From contig NZ_QFVS01000020.1 of NCBI RefSeq assembly GCF_003143955.1, forward strand, positions 1 through 52,107: 52,107 nucleotides of DNA. Direction: 5' to 3'. How positions within the stretch are numbered: position 1 is the stretch's first letter; each line of letters begins with the position of its first letter. The translations under genes and the position numbers were made by a program. Below, piece by piece: positions 9,426-17,868 of this stretch. The notes below the pieces were generated by a model. The model saw only the letters and a list, made by a program, of their open reading frames with translations, had not been told where the DNA came from and did not search any database. This stretch comes from Kurthia zopfii (lineage in GTDB: Bacteria > Bacillota > Bacilli > Bacillales_A > Planococcaceae).

Positions 9426-10886
9426 ATGGCTAACAAAGTTCGTGTACGTTATGCACCAAGTCCAACAGGACACCTACACATCGGTGGCGCACGCACAGCA
9501 TTATTTAATTATTTATACGCAAAACATTATGACGGAGAATTCATTTTCCGTATTGAAGACACTGACATCGCTCGTAACATCGAGGGTGGAGAAGCTTCTC
9601 AATTAGAAAACCTTGCTTGGATGGGGATCGAACCTGTTGAATCACCAGTAATCGGTGGACAATACGCACCTTACCGTCAAATGGAGCGTTTAGATACTTA
9701 TACAGATCATGCACAAAAATTACTAGATGAAGGTCTAGCATATAAATGTTTCTGTTCAGCAGAAGAACTAGAAGAAGAACGTGAAGCACAACGCGCAAAT
9801 GGTGTTGCAGCTCCAATGTATAAAGGTACTTGCCGTCACTTATCTGCTGAAGAAGTAGCAGAAAAAGAAGCAGCTGGTTTACCACATACAATTCGTTTTA
9901 AAGTACCTGCTGATGAAACTTACGTTGTAGAAGATTTAATCCGTGGCGACGTAACTTTTGAATCAAAAGACGTTGGTGACTGGGTAATCGTTAAAGCAAA
10001 TGGCATCCCAACTTATAACTACGCTGTTGTTTTAGATGATTACTTAATGAAAATTTCTCACGTATTCCGTGGAGAAGAACATCTTTCAAACACACCAAAA
10101 CAAATGATGGTTTACCGTGCATTTGGCTGGGAAGCTCCATTATTCGGTCATATGACATTAATCGTTAATGAAAACCACAAGAAATTATCTAAACGTGATG
10201 AATCAATTATCCAATTCATCTCTCAATACAAAGAGTTAGGTTACTTACCAGAAGCTATGGTTAACTTCTTAGCTTTATTAGGCTGGTCTCCTGAAGGTGA
10301 AGAAGAAATTTTCTCAATGGACGAATTAATCGAGCAATTCACTGAGAAACGTTTAACGAAATCACCATCTATGTATGATACGCAAAAATTAAAATGGATG
10401 AACAACCAATACATGAAGAAATTAACGCATGAAGAAGTTGTAGCACTTTGCTTACCTTTCTTACAAAAAGAAGGATTAGTTCCTGAAAATCCAACTGAAG
10501 AAGAAGCAGCATGGGCTGGCCAATTAATCGGTTTATACCACGAGCAAATGAGCTTCGGTGCAGAAATCGTTGAGCTATCATCTCAATTCTTCGCAAACGA
10601 ATTAACTTACAGTGAAGAAGAAGCTGAAGTTGTAGCTGGAGAGCAAGTTTCAGAAGTAATGGCTTCATTCAAAGGTCAACTTGAAGCACTTGAAGAGTAT
10701 GTTGCTCCTGAAATCAAAAAAGCAATCAAAGCTGTTCAAAAAGAAACAGGTCATAAAGGTAAAAACCTATTCATGCCAATCCGTGTAGCTACTACTGGTG
10801 AAATGCATGGTCCAGAATTAACGGACGCACTTGAGTTACTAGGGAAAGAAACAGTAATCGCGCGTATCGAAAAATTCATTAAATAA
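9426..10886 (+). CDS. gltX: Glutamyl-tRNA synthetase
   Basis: A 486-residue class I aminoacyl-tRNA synthetase charging tRNA-Glu. In Bacillales the same enzyme also misacylates tRNA-Gln for GatCAB, a family inference. The HIGH region is [19 protein letters not shown] near the N-terminus. The KMSKS counterpart is KKLSKRDES at about 251-259. A Cys-containing zinc segment (CFCSAEE... CRH) lies around 107-140. The ribosome binding site is TAGGAGG. A TGGTAAAAT extended -10 (9373-9381) upstream suggests its own promoter in the 78-bp gap after ispF. Confidence 0.96.
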   Translation: MANKVRVRYAPSPTGHLHIGGARTALFNYLYAKHYDGEFIFRIEDTDIARNIEGGEASQLENLAWMGIEPVESPVIGGQYAPYRQMERLDTYTDHAQKLLDEGLAYKCFCSAEELEEEREAQRANGVAAPMYKGTCRHLSAEEVAEKEAAGLPHTIRFKVPADETYVVEDLIRGDVTFESKDVGDWVIVKANGIPTYNYAVVLDDYLMKISHVFRGEEHLSNTPKQMMVYRAFGWEAPLFGHMTLIVNENHKKLSKRDESIIQFISQYKELGYLPEAMVNFLALLGWSPEGEEEIFSMDELIEQFTEKRLTKSPSMYDTQKLKWMNNQYMKKLTHEEVVALCLPFLQKEGLVPENPTEEEAAWAGQLIGLYHEQMSFGAEIVELSSQFFANELTYSEEEAEVVAGEQVSEVMASFKGQLEALEEYVAPEIKKAIKAVQKETGHKGKNLFMPIRVATTGEMHGPELTDALELLGKETVIARIEKFIK

Positions 10887-10891
10887 AAAAT

Positions 10892-10919
10892 TTGCAATTT
10901 GTACGCTTCACTGTAAAAT
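10892..10919 (+). promoter_or_regulatory. Probable promoter of the cysS T-box leader
   Basis: TTGCAA (10892-10897) and TAAAAT (10914-10919) are separated by 16 bases, just after the gltX stop codon. The position suits transcription of the following T-box leader. Confidence 0.5.
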
Positions 10920-10924
10920 GAAGA

Positions 10925-11187
10925 GTACCAATATCGCATCGTAAATTGTTGAAGAGGAGAAGTACGTTGAGTAAGCTCTGACAGAGAAGGTCACCATTGT
11001 CTGAAAGTGATCTGAGCCGCTACAATACCGAAATGCACCTCTGAGAGTTAGATTGAACATTGAGTAGGTCTAACCGGGAGTCGCCGTTATCGACATTGAG
11101 TGGGAATGTTTTATGACATTTCAATCAGAGTGGAACCGCGTATGACTCGCCTCTGTCTATCTTTATTGATAGATGGAGGTTTTTTTA
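10925..11187 (+). promoter_or_regulatory. T-box riboswitch (tRNA-Cys) upstream of cysS
   Basis: The leader carries the T-box core AGAGTGGAACCGCG (11127-11140), able to pair with the tRNA acceptor end. A Stem I has an AGTA-type segment near 10961 and a specifier region GAAATGCACC. The TGC at 11034-11036 would be the cysteine specifier codon. A terminator with eight T follows at 11150-11187. Uncharged tRNA-Cys should stabilise the antiterminator and switch on cysS. In B. subtilis the equivalent leader controls cysE-cysS; here only cysS follows. Confidence 0.93.
11150..11187 (+). terminator. T-box-controlled terminator before cysS
   Basis: CCTCTGTCTATC (11150-11161) pairs with GATAGATGGAGG (11168-11179), with two G-U pairs, followed by a T run. 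It is mutually exclusive with the T-box antiterminator. Confidence 0.88.
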
Positions 11188-11222
11188 TTTGCGATTACTT
11201 TAAAATGAAGGAGAGACTTAAA

Positions 11223-12623
11223 ATGGCTATTCAAATTTTCAACTCATTAACGCGTGAAAAGGAAAATTTCAAACCAATCGAAGAGGGTAAAGTAAGAATG
11301 TATGTATGTGGCCCAACAGTTTACAACTACATTCACATCGGTAACTCTCGTCCGGTTGTTGTGTATGATACAGTTCGTCGCTACTTAACTTACCGTGGAT
11401 ATGAAGTGGACTACGTTTCAAACTTCACGGATGTGGATGACAAAATTATTAAAGCTGCAAATGAACTAGGTGAGGATGTTTCGGAATTAACGGAGCGTTT
11501 CATTAACGCATATTTCGAGGATATTACGGCACTTGGCGCTCAAAAAGCAGATGCACATCCACGAGTTACAGAACATATGGATGAAATTATTGAGTTCATT
11601 GAAGTGTTAATCGAGAAAGACTACGCATACGTTTCTGAAGGCGATGTTTATTACCGCACACGTAAATTCAAAAACTACGGTCAACTTTCACATCAATCAG
11701 TTGATGATTTAAAAGTAGGCGCACGTATTGAAGCGGGTACGAAAAAAGAAGATCCACTTGATTTCGCATTATGGAAAGCAGCAAAACCGGGCGAAATTTC
11801 TTGGGAAACTTCTTGGGGAGAAGGACGTCCAGGTTGGCATATCGAGTGTTCAGTAATGGTGCATAATCATTTCGGCGACACAATCGACATTCATGCGGGT
11901 GGACAAGATTTAAAATTCCCTCACCATGAAAATGAAATTGCCCAATCAGAAGCTTATTCGGATAAAAAATTCGCAAACTATTGGATGCATAATGGTTATA
12001 TTAATATCGACAACGAAAAAATGTCTAAATCACTAGGAAACTTCATTCTAGTACATGACATTATTCAACAAATTGATCCACAAGTTTTACGTTTCTTCAT
12101 ACTATCTGTACATTACCGCAATCCAATCAACTTCTCGCAAGATTTAGTTGAAGCAGCTGGTAATAGTTTAGATCGTTTACGTACGACTGTTCAAAACTTG
12201 AATCACCGACTAACTGCTACTACGAACTTAGTAGAAGTAGATGCAGCTGAAATGAAAACAATTGAAGATGCAAAAGCTTATTTCATCGAATCAATGGATG
12301 ATGATTTCAATACAGCAAATGCGATTGCAGCATTATTCAACCTTTCAACAGCAGCAAATAAATATTTAACAGCAGCGAATACAAATGAAGAAGTATTGAA
12401 CGCATATAAATCAACATTAGAAGAACTGACTGAAGTTCTTGGAATCCAACTTGTTCAAAAAGAAGAATTACTTGATGCAGAAGTAGACGCTTTAATTGAA
12501 GAACGCCAACAAGCTCGTAAAGACCGTAACTTCTCAAGATCAGATGAAATTCGCGATATTTTAAAAGAACAAAACATCATTTTGGAAGATACACGTCAAG
12601 GCGTAAGATGGAAACGAGGCTAA
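11223..12623 (+). CDS. cysS: Cysteinyl-tRNA synthetase
   Basis: A 466-residue class I synthetase, identical in length to the B. subtilis enzyme. The HIGH motif is in [12 protein letters not shown] (about residues 31-42). KMSKSLGN lies at about 264-271. Zinc ligands are expected in CGPTVYN and WHIECSVM. The ATG at 11223 was chosen because GAAGGAGAG lies upstream; upstream in-frame codons from 11100 run through the T-box and terminator and are not coding. Expression is controlled by the cysteine T-box. mrnC begins right at its end. Confidence 0.96.
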   Translation: MAIQIFNSLTREKENFKPIEEGKVRMYVCGPTVYNYIHIGNSRPVVVYDTVRRYLTYRGYEVDYVSNFTDVDDKIIKAANELGEDVSELTERFINAYFEDITALGAQKADAHPRVTEHMDEIIEFIEVLIEKDYAYVSEGDVYYRTRKFKNYGQLSHQSVDDLKVGARIEAGTKKEDPLDFALWKAAKPGEISWETSWGEGRPGWHIECSVMVHNHFGDTIDIHAGGQDLKFPHHENEIAQSEAYSDKKFANYWMHNGYINIDNEKMSKSLGNFILVHDIIQQIDPQVLRFFILSVHYRNPINFSQDLVEAAGNSLDRLRTTVQNLNHRLTATTNLVEVDAAEMKTIEDAKAYFIESMDDDFNTANAIAALFNLSTAANKYLTAANTNEEVLNAYKSTLEELTEVLGIQLVQKEELLDAEVDALIEERQQARKDRNFSRSDEIRDILKEQNIILEDTRQGVRWKRG

Positions 12624-12628
12624 GGAAA

Positions 12629-13048
12629 ATGGGAGAGCTAAGAGATATTGATGTTAAGCAACTGAACGCATTAGCGTTGGCATATATGGGGGACTCTGTT
12701 TTAGAAATCGCAATTCGCGAACATTTACTTCGAAACGGTAAAGTGAAACCACAAATATTGCATAGAGAAGCGACACACTATGTATCTGCAAAAGCACAAG
12801 CAAAAGTCGTTCATAAAATGATTGATGAAGACTATTTTACAGAACAGGAAATGGCTGTTTTAAAACGAGGACGCAACGCAAAATCTGGTTCAATTCCTAA
12901 GAACACGGATGTCCAAACGTATAATTACAGCTCAGCTTATGAAGCGGTATTAGGTTATTTATATTTACTTGGTGAAGAGGAACGTGTTGCCGGAATTATT
13001 GATTACACAATTCGTACGATTGAAGCTGAAAAAAAGGAGGCAAAATAA
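12629..13048 (+). CDS. mrnC: Mini-ribonuclease 3 (Mini-III)
   Basis: About 139 residues. It is an RNase III-type catalytic domain without an RNA-binding domain, which matures 23S rRNA ends in B. subtilis. The signature LALAYMGDSVLEIAIREHLL carries the catalytic acidic residues, and THYVSAKAQA follows. Two starts are possible. The ATG at 12629 gives MGELRDIDVKQLN. The ATG at 12608 overlaps cysS by 16 bases, adds seven residues and has AAGG six bases upstream. I cannot decide from sequence alone. rlmB begins one base after the stop, with AAAAAGGAGG inside the end of this gene. Confidence 0.9.
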   Translation: MGELRDIDVKQLNALALAYMGDSVLEIAIREHLLRNGKVKPQILHREATHYVSAKAQAKVVHKMIDEDYFTEQEMAVLKRGRNAKSGSIPKNTDVQTYNYSSAYEAVLGYLYLLGEEERVAGIIDYTIRTIEAEKKEAK

Positions 13049-13924
13049 ATGGAAAAAAGAAGAAACTTCCGCGATGCTCGTGATGGCAGAGGGAATAAAA
13101 TATCAGATGGCAAGAAGAAGCAACAACACAAACGTAGAGAGTACGTTGAACCAGAAGAAGTTGTTGAAAAAGTAACACATAATGATCCAGATAAAGAGAT
13201 CATTGCAGGTAAAAATCCGGTTTTAGAAGCATTACGTGCAACACGTGATATTAATAAAATTTGGATTGCTGAAGGCGTTAAAAAAGCTGGGATTGCTGAA
13301 CTTTTAGCATTAGCAAAAGATTTAGGAATCATTGTCCAATTCGTTCCAAAAGCAAAAGTTGACGGATTAACTTCAGAAAACCACCAAGGTGTAGTCGCTT
13401 CAGTAGCGGCATATAACTACGCGGAATTAAATGATATTTTCGCAATTGCCGAAGAACGTGGAGAAGATCCATTCATCATGGTATTAGATGAATTAGAAGA
13501 TCCTCATAACTTAGGTTCAATCATGCGTACAGCAGATGCGGTTGGCGCACACGGAATCATTATTCCAAAACGTCGCTCTGTATCTTTAACTGCAGTAGTA
13601 GCGAAAGCTTCAACTGGCGCAATCGAATATATCCCGACAGTTCGTGTTGTGAACTTATCTCAAACAATTGATGAGTTGAAAGAACGCGGCGTATGGATTG
13701 CTGGTACGGATGCACAAGGATCACAAGACTATCGTAGAATGGACGCAACTTTACCGTTAGCTGTAATTATCGGAAGCGAAGGTAAAGGAATGAGCAGAAT
13801 TCTAAAAGAAAAATGCGACTTCTTATACAACTTACCAATGGTTGGACATGTCACTTCATTAAACGCTTCGGTAGCGGCCTCTTTACTTATGTACGAGGTA
13901 TATCGTAAGCGTAACGAACTTTAA
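13049..13924 (+). CDS. rlmB: 23S rRNA 2'-O-methyltransferase RlmB (SpoU family)
   Basis: A 291-residue SpoU/TrmH-type methyltransferase with a trefoil-knot fold, expected to methylate a 23S rRNA guanosine. A lysine/arginine-rich disordered extension of about 50 residues precedes the substrate-binding domain (IIAGKNPVLEALRA). Catalytic-domain motifs are LDELEDPHNLGSIMRTADA, IIGSEGKGMS and NLPMVGHVTSLNASVAAS. The basic N-terminal extension is longer than in the E. coli protein but common in Bacillales. rae1 follows after eight bases. Confidence 0.93.
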   Translation: MEKRRNFRDARDGRGNKISDGKKKQQHKRREYVEPEEVVEKVTHNDPDKEIIAGKNPVLEALRATRDINKIWIAEGVKKAGIAELLALAKDLGIIVQFVPKAKVDGLTSENHQGVVASVAAYNYAELNDIFAIAEERGEDPFIMVLDELEDPHNLGSIMRTADAVGAHGIIIPKRRSVSLTAVVAKASTGAIEYIPTVRVVNLSQTIDELKERGVWIAGTDAQGSQDYRRMDATLPLAVIIGSEGKGMSRILKEKCDFLYNLPMVGHVTSLNASVAASLLMYEVYRKRNEL

Positions 13925-13932
13925 AATAATCT

Positions 13933-14442
13933 ATGGAGATCTTGCTCGTAGATGGCTATAACATCATTGGTGCTTGGAAAGAACTTCAACAATTGAAGCA
14001 AAGAAGTCTTGTAGATTCACGTGATCGTTTAATTGAAATGATGGCAGATTATCAAGCTTTCTCAGGTATGCGTGTCATCGTTGTTTTCGATGCCTATCTT
14101 GTACCAGGCAGGGCGACGAAGTTAAAACAACATAATGTAGAAGTGATTTTTACAAAATCCAAAGAAACAGCAGATGCAAGAATAGAAAGACTTACGAATG
14201 AATTGATGAACAGACGAACGAAAGTGTATGTGGCTACAAGTGACATGACTGAACAGAATGTCATCTTTGGCAACGGCGCACTTCGTAAATCTGCTCGTGA
14301 GTTTGAAATAGATTACTTAACTACGCAAAAGAATATTTCTGAAAAAGTACAGGAATCGGTTCAAAAAATTCCAGTAAGAAAAATAAATATTTCGGACGAA
14401 GTAGCTATAAAGCTTGAAGAAATGCGTAGAGGTAAATTTTAG
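13933..14442 (+). CDS. rae1: Ribosome-associated mRNA endonuclease Rae1 (YacP, NYN domain)
   Basis: A 169-residue NYN/PIN-like domain protein. It begins MEILLVDGYNIIGAW, with the conserved catalytic-type aspartate in VDGYN. VVFDAYLV and ATSDMTEQ carry further acidic residues. The B. subtilis homologue cleaves mRNA in the ribosomal A site. The ATG has no recognisable Shine-Dalgarno sequence: the eight bases after the rlmB stop are A/T-rich. Translation may therefore depend on coupling to rlmB. The function is transferred from the B. subtilis orthologue. Confidence 0.9.
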   Translation: MEILLVDGYNIIGAWKELQQLKQRSLVDSRDRLIEMMADYQAFSGMRVIVVFDAYLVPGRATKLKQHNVEVIFTKSKETADARIERLTNELMNRRTKVYVATSDMTEQNVIFGNGALRKSAREFEIDYLTTQKNISEKVQESVQKIPVRKINISDEVAIKLEEMRRGKF

Positions 14443-14515
14443 GAGTATGGATAAAGAATTGTAATTAAGTTATACTATTTCTAATTAAGCGAATGTCGCA
14501 ATTGGGGTGATATTT

Positions 14516-15154
14516 TTGGTAACTCAAGAACATTTACAGACAGATAAACAACTGAAAGCTCTTAGTGATGAAGAATTAGTTCTTCGTTCACGAGATGGGG
14601 ATCGAGATGCTTTAGATTTTTTGATTACAAAATATAAAAATATCGTACGGCATAAAGCAAATTCCTATTTCTTAATTGGTGCAGACAAAGAAGACATTAT
14701 ACAAGAGGGACTAATCGGCTTGTATAAAGGTATTCGAGATTTCAACGAGGAGAAGCAGGTTACGTTTAAGTCATTTGCCGAACTATGTATTACGCGTCAA
14801 ATTATTACGGCAATCAAAACTGCCACAAGACAAAAGCATATCCCGCTCAACTCATCCATTTCATTGGATAAGCCAATTGGAGATGAGGATCAGGTTAGTA
14901 CTTTATTAGATATGATTTCTGCGAGTCATTTAGATGACCCACAAGAGGTTATGGTGAGTAAAGAGAGTGTTATCTTTATCGAATCACAAATCGATGATAT
15001 TTTGAGTCCTTTTGAAAAGCAGGTTTTAGCGATGTATCTAGATGATTGTACTTATCAAGAGATGTCACTAGCTCTACAAAAAGAAATGAAATCCATTGAT
15101 AATGCACTGCAACGCATCAAACGGAAGCTTGAGAATCATATTTTAAGCACTTGA
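14516..15154 (+). CDS. sigH: RNA polymerase sigma-H factor
   Basis: A 212-residue sigma-70 family factor that in B. subtilis drives early sporulation, competence and post-exponential genes. Region 2 is visible as DALDFLITKYKNIVRHKANSYF, then DIIQEGLIGLYKGIRDF. Region 4 is represented by LSPFEKQVLAMYLDDCTYQEMS near residue 160. TTG at 14516 was chosen because GGGGTGA (14504-14510) sits just upstream; GTG at 14507 overlaps that site. Its presence argues for a sporulating ancestry but does not prove that the organism sporulates. Confidence 0.93.
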   Translation: MVTQEHLQTDKQLKALSDEELVLRSRDGDRDALDFLITKYKNIVRHKANSYFLIGADKEDIIQEGLIGLYKGIRDFNEEKQVTFKSFAELCITRQIITAIKTATRQKHIPLNSSISLDKPIGDEDQVSTLLDMISASHLDDPQEVMVSKESVIFIESQIDDILSPFEKQVLAMYLDDCTYQEMSLALQKEMKSIDNALQRIKRKLENHILST

Positions 15155-15160
15155 CTTTAG

Positions 15161-15190
15161 TTGACAGTCGCTAGAGGGAAATGGTAGTCT
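15161..15190 (+). promoter_or_regulatory. Sigma-A promoter for rpmG-secE
   Basis: TTGACA (15161-15166), an 18-base spacer, and an extended -10, TGG-TAGTCT (15182-15190). It starts seven bases after the sigH stop. Confidence 0.72.
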
Positions 15191-15223
15191 TTTAACAGAA
15201 CTATGCCCGAAAAAGGTGATAAA

Positions 15224-15370
15224 ATGGCTAATAAAATCGTACTATGCTGCGAGAAATGTGGTGCGCGTAATTATAACCTACCAGCACCTAAAGATAGCTC
15301 AAAGCGCATGGAATTAAAAAAATACTGTTCTAATTGTGATGAACATGTATTACACAAGCAAACGCGTTAA
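15224..15370 (+). CDS. rpmG: 50S ribosomal protein L33
   Basis: A 48-residue protein, MANKIVLCCEKCGARNY..., too short for many ORF callers. It has two CxxC pairs (CEKC and CSNC), so it is the zinc-binding (C+) form of L33 found near the peptidyl-tRNA E site. AAAAAGGTG lies upstream of the ATG. The position just before secE-nusG is conserved in Bacillales. B. subtilis also carries zinc-free L33 paralogues elsewhere; none is in this window. Confidence 0.95.
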   Translation: MANKIVLCCEKCGARNYNLPAPKDSSKRMELKKYCSNCDEHVLHKQTR

Positions 15371-15411
15371 CATATTCGATTGATCGATTTATTTATTCGG
15401 AGGTTAGTTAG

Positions 15412-15597
15412 ATGGCAAAATTAAAGCAGTTTTTTAAAGACGTCCTATCTGAAATGCGAAAAACAAGCTGGCCAAAACGTAAAGAATTAAGTAAATACAC
15501 ACTTGTTGTAGTATCTACGTTAATCTTTATGGCTGTATTCTTTGTGCTAGTTGACTTAGGAATTTCGAAATTATTCCGTATGTATTTGGATTTATAG
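15412..15597 (+). CDS. secE: Preprotein translocase subunit SecE
   Basis: A 61-residue membrane protein of the SecYEG channel. A cytoplasmic amphipathic N-terminus ([20 protein letters not shown]) is followed by a single transmembrane helix at about residues 30-52. Size and layout match Gram-positive SecE. CGGAGG precedes the ATG. A short hairpin with a T run (15625-15648) separates it from nusG. Confidence 0.95.
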   Translation: MAKLKQFFKDVLSEMRKTSWPKRKELSKYTLVVVSTLIFMAVFFVLVDLGISKLFRMYLDL

Positions 15598-15624
15598 ACG
15601 AAAAGTGTTATTATTTTTGAAAGG

Positions 15625-15648
15625 ACCCGTAATGTGTGCGGGTTTTTT
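15625..15648 (+). terminator. Short terminator-like hairpin between secE and nusG
   Basis: ACCCGTA (15625-15631) pairs with TGTGCGGGT (about 15636-15643, with one G-U), followed by TTTTTT. The stem is only about seven pairs, so it may terminate partially or act as an attenuator. Confidence 0.6.
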
Positions 15649-15681
15649 CATTTGCCTTAAAAAAGGAGGGAAAGGACTTAA

Positions 15682-16227
15682 TTGTCCAATTCTATGGAGA
15701 AAAATTGGTATGTTGTCCATACGTATTCTGGTTATGAAAACAAAGTTAAGTTAAACCTTGAAAAACGTATCGAGACAATGGGAATGTCGGATAAAATTTT
15801 CCGCGTCATTATCCCAGAAGAACAAGAAACAGAAGTAAAAGATGGTAAGAAAAAAGTATATATGCGTAAAACTTTCCCAGGTTATGTGTTAGTTGAGTTA
15901 ATTATGACTGACGATGCTTGGTATGTAGTACGTAACACACCGGGTGTAACTGGATTCATCGGTTCATCAGGCGGTGGGGTAAAACCAACTCCTTTATTAC
16001 CTGAAGAAGTAGAGTCGATCTTAAAGCAAATGGAAGCAAACAACCCAACAATAGATTTAGATTTCGCTGTAGGAGATCTTGTAGAGGTATTAGAAGGACC
16101 TTTCGCGCATTTCCAAGGTGTAGTTGAAGAAATAATTGCAGATGATCAAAAAATCAAGGTAACCGTTGATATGTTTGGTCGCGAAACAGTTATGGAATTA
16201 GATTTTGTACAAGTTGTAAAAGTTTAA
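15682..16227 (+). CDS. nusG: Transcription termination/antitermination protein NusG
   Basis: A 181-residue protein. The NGN domain starts at KNWYVVHTYSGYENKVK, and the C-terminal KOW domain contains GDLVEVLEGPFAHFQGVVEE (about 131-150). NusG binds RNA polymerase and modulates pausing and termination. TTG at 15682 was chosen because AAAGGA lies five bases upstream. The first ATG, four codons in, gives the B. subtilis-like start MEKNWY but lies about 25 bases from the main AGGAGG, so this is uncertain by four residues. Confidence 0.95.
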   Translation: MSNSMEKNWYVVHTYSGYENKVKLNLEKRIETMGMSDKIFRVIIPEEQETEVKDGKKKVYMRKTFPGYVLVELIMTDDAWYVVRNTPGVTGFIGSSGGGVKPTPLLPEEVESILKQMEANNPTIDLDFAVGDLVEVLEGPFAHFQGVVEEIIADDQKIKVTVDMFGRETVMELDFVQVVKV

Positions 16228-16241
16228 TTAATAAATAGAAC

Positions 16242-16270
16242 TTGCCACAAAAACATAAAAGTGTTATCAT
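16242..16270 (+). promoter_or_regulatory. Sigma-A promoter of rplK-rplA
   Basis: TTGCCA (16242-16247), a 17-base spacer, and an extended -10, TGT-TATCAT (16262-16270), located 14 bases after nusG. Confidence 0.75.
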
Positions 16271-16345
16271 TTCAAAGGTCAGACTGTAGAGTGTGACTAC
16301 CGTAATTTTTAATGTTATCGGAATAAGCCGACAGACAGATATTGA

Positions 16346-16370
16346 GTGGGAGGGGAAACCCTTTGACCAC
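16346..16370 (+). promoter_or_regulatory. Candidate L1-binding hairpin in rplK leader
   Basis: GTGG-G-AGGG-GAAA-CCCT-TTGA-CCAC folds as a two-part stem with an asymmetric internal loop. It resembles the L1 site on 23S rRNA and known L11-L1 leaders. It lies just upstream of the perfect TAAGGAGGTG ribosome binding site of rplK. Autogenous repression by L1 is inferred. Confidence 0.65.
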
Positions 16371-16396
16371 ATCACGGACTTAAGGAGGTGTGTCTC

Positions 16397-16822
16397 GTGG
16401 CTAAAAAAGTTGTTAAAGTTGTAAAACTTCAAATTGAAGCTGGTAAAGCAAATCCGGCTCCACCAGTAGGTCCTGCGTTAGGTCAAGCAGGTGTAAATAT
16501 CATGGGATTCTGTAAAGAATTCAATGCTCGTACACAAGACCAAGCAGGTTTAATCATTCCAGTAGAGATTTCTGTATTTGAAGATCGTTCATTCACATTC
16601 ATTACAAAAACTCCGCCGGCAGCAGTGTTACTTAAAGTAGCAGCTGGTATTAAATCAGGTTCTGGTGAACCAAACAAAGTTAAAGTAGCTACAGTGAAAC
16701 GCGATAAAGTTCGCGAAATCGCTGAAACTAAAATGCCTGACTTAAATGCATCGTCAGTTGAAACTGCTATGCTAATGGTAGAAGGTACTGCACGTAGCAT
16801 GGGTATTGTTATCGAAGACTAA
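16397..16822 (+). CDS. rplK: 50S ribosomal protein L11
   Basis: A 141-residue protein, [29 protein letters not shown]..., with the proline-rich N-terminal factor-binding domain and the C-terminal rRNA-binding domain. It forms the GTPase-associated centre. The GTG at 16397 was chosen because TAAGGAGGTG (16381-16390) is correctly placed and the protein then starts like its relatives. A GTG at 16388 lies inside that site. It is the first gene of the L11-L1 operon. Confidence 0.97.
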   Translation: MAKKVVKVVKLQIEAGKANPAPPVGPALGQAGVNIMGFCKEFNARTQDQAGLIIPVEISVFEDRSFTFITKTPPAAVLLKVAAGIKSGSGEPNKVKVATVKRDKVREIAETKMPDLNASSVETAMLMVEGTARSMGIVIED

Positions 16823-16856
16823 TCCCATTACTTGATCGAGAAGTATTGTTTTTTGG

Positions 16857-16897
16857 AAGGTTGCGAGGTTTTCATACATCTGAAACTCGCAGCCTTT
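16857..16897 (+). other. Strong hairpin between rplK and rplA
   Basis: AAGGTTGCGAG (16857-16867) pairs with CTCGCAGCCTT (16886-16896, one G-U). The stem extends by TTT/AAA pairs beyond a bulged G and is followed by TTTATT. It looks like a weak terminator or attenuator inside the L11-L1 operon. Confidence 0.6.
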
Positions 16898-16901
16898 ATT
16901 C

Positions 16902-16928
16902 GTGGGAGGTTTATTCCGCTACAACCAC
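16902..16928 (+). promoter_or_regulatory. Second L1-like hairpin motif upstream of rplA
   Basis: GTGG (16902-16905) and CCAC (16925-16928) enclose GG...CC, similar in plan to the motif at 16346. It ends five bases before the rplA ribosome binding site. L1 binding is inferred and is weaker here than at the first site. Confidence 0.4.
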
Positions 16929-16947
16929 AATCAAGGAGGAAATTATA

Positions 16948-17643
16948 ATGGCTAAAAAAGGTAAAAAACTACAAGATGCTGCTAAATTAGTAGATAAAAA
17001 TACAGCATATTCTGTAGCTGAAGCTGCAGAATTATCTAAATCTACAAGTTCAGTGAACTTTGACGCAACTGTTGAAGTTGCTTTCAACTTAAACATTGAT
17101 ACTCGTAAAAACGACCAACAAATCCGTGGAGCAGTAGTGCTTCCAAACGGTACTGGTAAAACTCAAAAAGTTCTAGTATTCGCTAAAGGTGAAAAAGTAA
17201 AAGAAGCTCAAGCTGCTGGCGCTGATTACGTAGGCGATGCTGAGTTTATCCAAAAAATCCAAGGTGGCTGGTTCGACTTCGACGTAATCGTTGCAACTCC
17301 AGACATGATGGGTGAAGTTGGTAAACTTGGTCGCGTATTAGGACCTAAAGGTTTAATGCCAAACCCTAAAACAGGTACAGTTACTTTTGACGTAACTAAA
17401 GCAATCAATGAAATCAAAGCTGGTAAAGTAGAATACCGCGCTGATAAAGCCGGTATCGTACACGCTCCAGTTGGTAAAGTTTCATTTGACGCTGCTAAAT
17501 TAGCTGAAAACATCCAAACAATCGTTGATGTAATCGTTAAAGCTAAACCTGCAACTGCGAAAGGTGTTTACATGAAGTCAGTTCATGTAACTACTACAAT
17601 GGGTCCATCAATTAAACTTGATACTCTTTCTTTCGCTAAATAA
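16948..17643 (+). CDS. rplA: 50S ribosomal protein L1
   Basis: A 231-residue protein starting [16 protein letters not shown], the usual length. The [15 protein letters not shown] segment is the conserved rRNA-binding signature. L1 forms the mobile stalk at the E site, and in many bacteria it represses its own operon. The ATG at 16948 has AAGGAGGA (16933-16940) upstream. In-frame codons further upstream run through the intergenic hairpin and are not coding. Confidence 0.97.
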   Translation: MAKKGKKLQDAAKLVDKNTAYSVAEAAELSKSTSSVNFDATVEVAFNLNIDTRKNDQQIRGAVVLPNGTGKTQKVLVFAKGEKVKEAQAAGADYVGDAEFIQKIQGGWFDFDVIVATPDMMGEVGKLGRVLGPKGLMPNPKTGTVTFDVTKAINEIKAGKVEYRADKAGIVHAPVGKVSFDAAKLAENIQTIVDVIVKAKPATAKGVYMKSVHVTTTMGPSIKLDTLSFAK

Positions 17644-17650
17644 TTTCTAA

Positions 17651-17679
17651 TTGACAAGCTGTTGATCTATTGCTAAAAT
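17651..17679 (+). promoter_or_regulatory. Strong promoter of rplJ-rplL
   Basis: A consensus TTGACA (17651-17656), a 17-base spacer, and an extended -10, TGC-TAAAAT (17671-17679), directly after rplA. Confidence 0.82.
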
Positions 17680-17868
17680 AGACAACGTTGTGAATTATCC
17701 ATTTGTACCATAGACAGTAGGGGTAGCTTAATTGACTACTTAATAACCTACCGAGGGCAAAGGAACTCAGACTCTTTTAAGATGATGAATTTCCCGCCCC
17801 TCGCTTTTTTGTGAGGGGCTTTTCTTTTGTCGGTATAAGTGACCCATTCTTATAGGAGGTGTCCAATC
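17680..17868 (+). promoter_or_regulatory. L10 leader with internal terminator
   Basis: A roughly 190-base leader sits between the promoter and rplJ. It holds paired segments around TAGGGG...CCTACC and, at its 3' part, the terminator GCCCCTCGC (17796-17804) with GTGAGGGGC (17811-17819) followed by TTTTCTTTT. The layout matches L10-L12 autoregulatory leaders of Firmicutes. In those, ribosomal protein binding decides between termination and readthrough. Confidence 0.7.
17796..17829 (+). terminator. Leader terminator before rplJ
   Basis: A nine-pair GC-rich stem with a T6 loop and a downstream T-rich tract, 39 bases before the rplJ start. Confidence 0.82.

Noticed and set aside
11100-11222. N-terminal extension of cysS from 11100
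   Set aside because: It would translate the T-box core and its terminator; the ATG at 11223 has a proper ribosome binding site and gives the family length.
12969-13175. 68-residue ORF spanning mrnC and rlmB
   Set aside because: It is a different-frame shadow across two clear genes.
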